NCBI RefSeq assembly: GCF_009617585.1
Contig: NZ_WIXI01000051.1
Coordinates: 372,001 to 436,000, forward strand
DNA length: 64,000 nucleotides
Direction: 5' to 3'
From: Endobacterium cereale
Lineage (GTDB): Bacteria > Pseudomonadota > Alphaproteobacteria > Rhizobiales > Rhizobiaceae
The position numbers and the translations under genes were made by a program. The notes under the pieces are model-generated. The model was not told the DNA's origin. It made no database searches and was given only the letters and a program-made list of their open reading frames with translations. This document shows positions 62,986 to 64,000 of this stretch, one piece after another. Each line of letters starts with the position of its first letter. The stretch's first letter is position 1.

Positions 62986-64000
62986 ATGACCGAAGTCTTC
63001 ATTTACGACCACGTGCGCACGCCGCGCGGTCGCGGCAAGAAGGACGGATCGCTGCACGAAGTGCCGTCCGTCCGCCTCGCCGCCAAGACGCTGGAAGCCA
63101 TCCGCGATCGTAACGGCCTGAATACTGAGACTGTCGATGACATCATCATGGGCTGCGTCGATCCGGTAATGGATTCAGGCGCCGTCATCCCCAAGGCTGC
63201 CGCTTTTGAGGCCGGGTATTCGACAAAAGCCCCCGGCATGCAGATTTCCCGTTTCTGCGCCTCCGGCCTCGACGCCATCAATTTTGGCGCCGGCAAGATC
63301 GCGGCAGGTTCGGATGACATCGTCATCGCCGGTGGTGTGGAAAGCATGTCGCGTGTCGGCATGGGCATGTCCGGCGGCGCCTGGTACATGGACCCGTCGG
63401 TCAACTTCCCATCCTATTTCATGCCGCAGGGCGTATCGGCCGATCTGATCGCCACCAAATACGGCTTTTCGCGCGATGACGTCGATGCCTATGCCGTCGA
63501 AAGCCAGAAGCGCGCCGGAAAAGCCTGGGATGCGGGTTATTTCAAGAATTCCGTCATTCCGGTCAAGGACCAGAACGGCATCACCATTCTCGACCGCGAC
63601 GAGCACATGCGCCCGACAACGGACATGCCGGCGCTGGCCTCGCTCAACGCTTCCTTCCAGATGCCCGGTGAAATGGGCGGTTTCGAAGCCGTCGGCATTC
63701 AGGCGCATCCGGAAATCGAAAAGATCAACTATGTCCACCACGCCGGCAATTCGTCCGGTATCGTCGATGGCGCGGCCGCCGTGCTGATCGGCTCGAAGGC
63801 GGGCGGTGAAAGCATGGGCGTAAAGCCCCGTGCCCGTATTCGCGCCTTCGCCAATATCGGCTCCGATCCGGCTTTGATGCTGACCGGCCCGGTCGACGTC
63901 ACCGAAAAGCTGCTGGCTCGCACCGGCATGACGATTGCCGATATCGACCTGTTCGAGCTCAACGAAGCGTTTGCCGCCGTGGTGCTGCGTTACATGCAGG
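62986..64000 (+). CDS. Acetyl-CoA C-acyltransferase (thiolase), 5' part
   Basis: 338 codons from an ATG after GGGAGAGATG to the window edge, so the 3' end is missing. The N-terminus MTEVFIYDHVRTPRGRGKKDG is followed by the nucleophile Cys91 in QISRFCASGLDAINFGAGKI. The loop YVHHAGNSSGIVDGAAAVLIGSKAG has the N-x-S-G-I-x-D-G-A pattern, and LFELNEAFAAVVLRYM runs up to the edge (catalytic NEAF). The C-terminal Cys and His motifs lie outside. It is the partner of the acyl-CoA dehydrogenase in beta-oxidation. Confidence 0.93.
   Translation, partial: MTEVFIYDHVRTPRGRGKKDGSLHEVPSVRLAAKTLEAIRDRNGLNTETVDDIIMGCVDPVMDSGAVIPKAAAFEAGYSTKAPGMQISRFCASGLDAINFGAGKIAAGSDDIVIAGGVESMSRVGMGMSGGAWYMDPSVNFPSYFMPQGVSADLIATKYGFSRDDVDAYAVESQKRAGKAWDAGYFKNSVIPVKDQNGITILDRDEHMRPTTDMPALASLNASFQMPGEMGGFEAVGIQAHPEIEKINYVHHAGNSSGIVDGAAAVLIGSKAGGESMGVKPRARIRAFANIGSDPALMLTGPVDVTEKLLARTGMTIADIDLFELNEAFAAVVLRYMQ

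Noticed and set aside
1-64000. CRISPR arrays, tRNA or rRNA genes, integrases, transposases
   Set aside because: I saw no regularly spaced repeats, tRNA-like cloverleaf near any gap, or mobile-element proteins. A tRNAscan or Infernal run would settle this.

Overview
The window is a dense, high-GC chromosomal stretch of an alphaproteobacterium, most likely a member of the Rhizobiaceae (Agrobacterium/Rhizobium group). The clues are the order of the urea-transport and urease genes with interleaved small orphan genes, the livHMGF cluster with a DUF6867 gene, a soxBDAG sarcosine oxidase operon, a PodJ-like fragment, and a palindromic intergenic repeat of the CCTCGGGCTTGTCCCGAGG type common in this group. 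No rRNA, tRNA, CRISPR array, integrase or transposase was recognised.

Layout. 1-3916: end of an efflux adaptor and a complete RND pump. 4008-4800: Crp/Fnr regulator behind a near-perfect 38-bp palindrome holding an FNR/FixK-type box. 4803-7331 (minus): secreted orphan, ureG, ureF, ureE. 7412-15185: sugar ABC importer operon with two catabolic genes and a divergent LacI regulator flanked by matching operators; this cassette separates ureEFG from the rest of the urease cluster. 15244-16624: peroxiredoxin and a DUF2459 protein. 16644-22098 (minus): ureC, LprI-like, GFA, ureB, DUF1272, ureA, ureD and a PHB-depolymerase-like esterase. 22222-28710 (minus): urea importer urtEDCBA with an orphan gene between urtE and urtD and a 30-bp inverted repeat between urtB and urtA. 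28915-33293: DUF1801, a tiny basic protein, a LysR/AEC-transporter pair, and a membrane protein with two SMI1/KNR4-like regions. 33363-38813: LpxO-like hydroxylase, then a fusion of an NCS1 permease, a Cys cluster, a histidine kinase and a receiver, followed by a NarL-type response regulator. 38887-40197: two orphans. 40388-45945 (minus): livK, DUF6867, livF, livG, livM, livH. 46265-51335 (minus): soxG, soxA, soxD, soxB. 51593-53741: solitary DUF2793 protein, then a junction where the 5' halves of a sugar transferase and of a PodJ-like gene meet head-on. 54057-57099: unknown membrane-protein module. 57303-59368: FadR-type regulator with a CynX-like MFS carrier. 59383-60846: GAD-like/DUF1851-like protein. 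61127-64000: acyl-CoA dehydrogenase and the 5' part of a thiolase.

How the genes work together. The main theme is nitrogen acquisition. UrtABCDE imports urea, UreABC hydrolyses it, and UreDEFG loads nickel. The Liv system imports amino acids or related compounds, and sarcosine oxidase feeds one-carbon and glycine metabolism. The permease-like sensor kinase with its NarL-type partner lies 6 kb from urtA, and a TACGT-N6-ACGTA palindrome sits upstream of urtA. A regulatory link is plausible but unproven. The most unusual places are that sensor kinase, the two-gene truncation junction near 53,322, the four-gene membrane module after it, and the symmetric FNR-box promoter at 4008-4060.

Starts were chosen from visible Shine-Dalgarno sequences, operon spacing and remembered family N-termini. 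All family assignments come from reading the sequence, with no database search.
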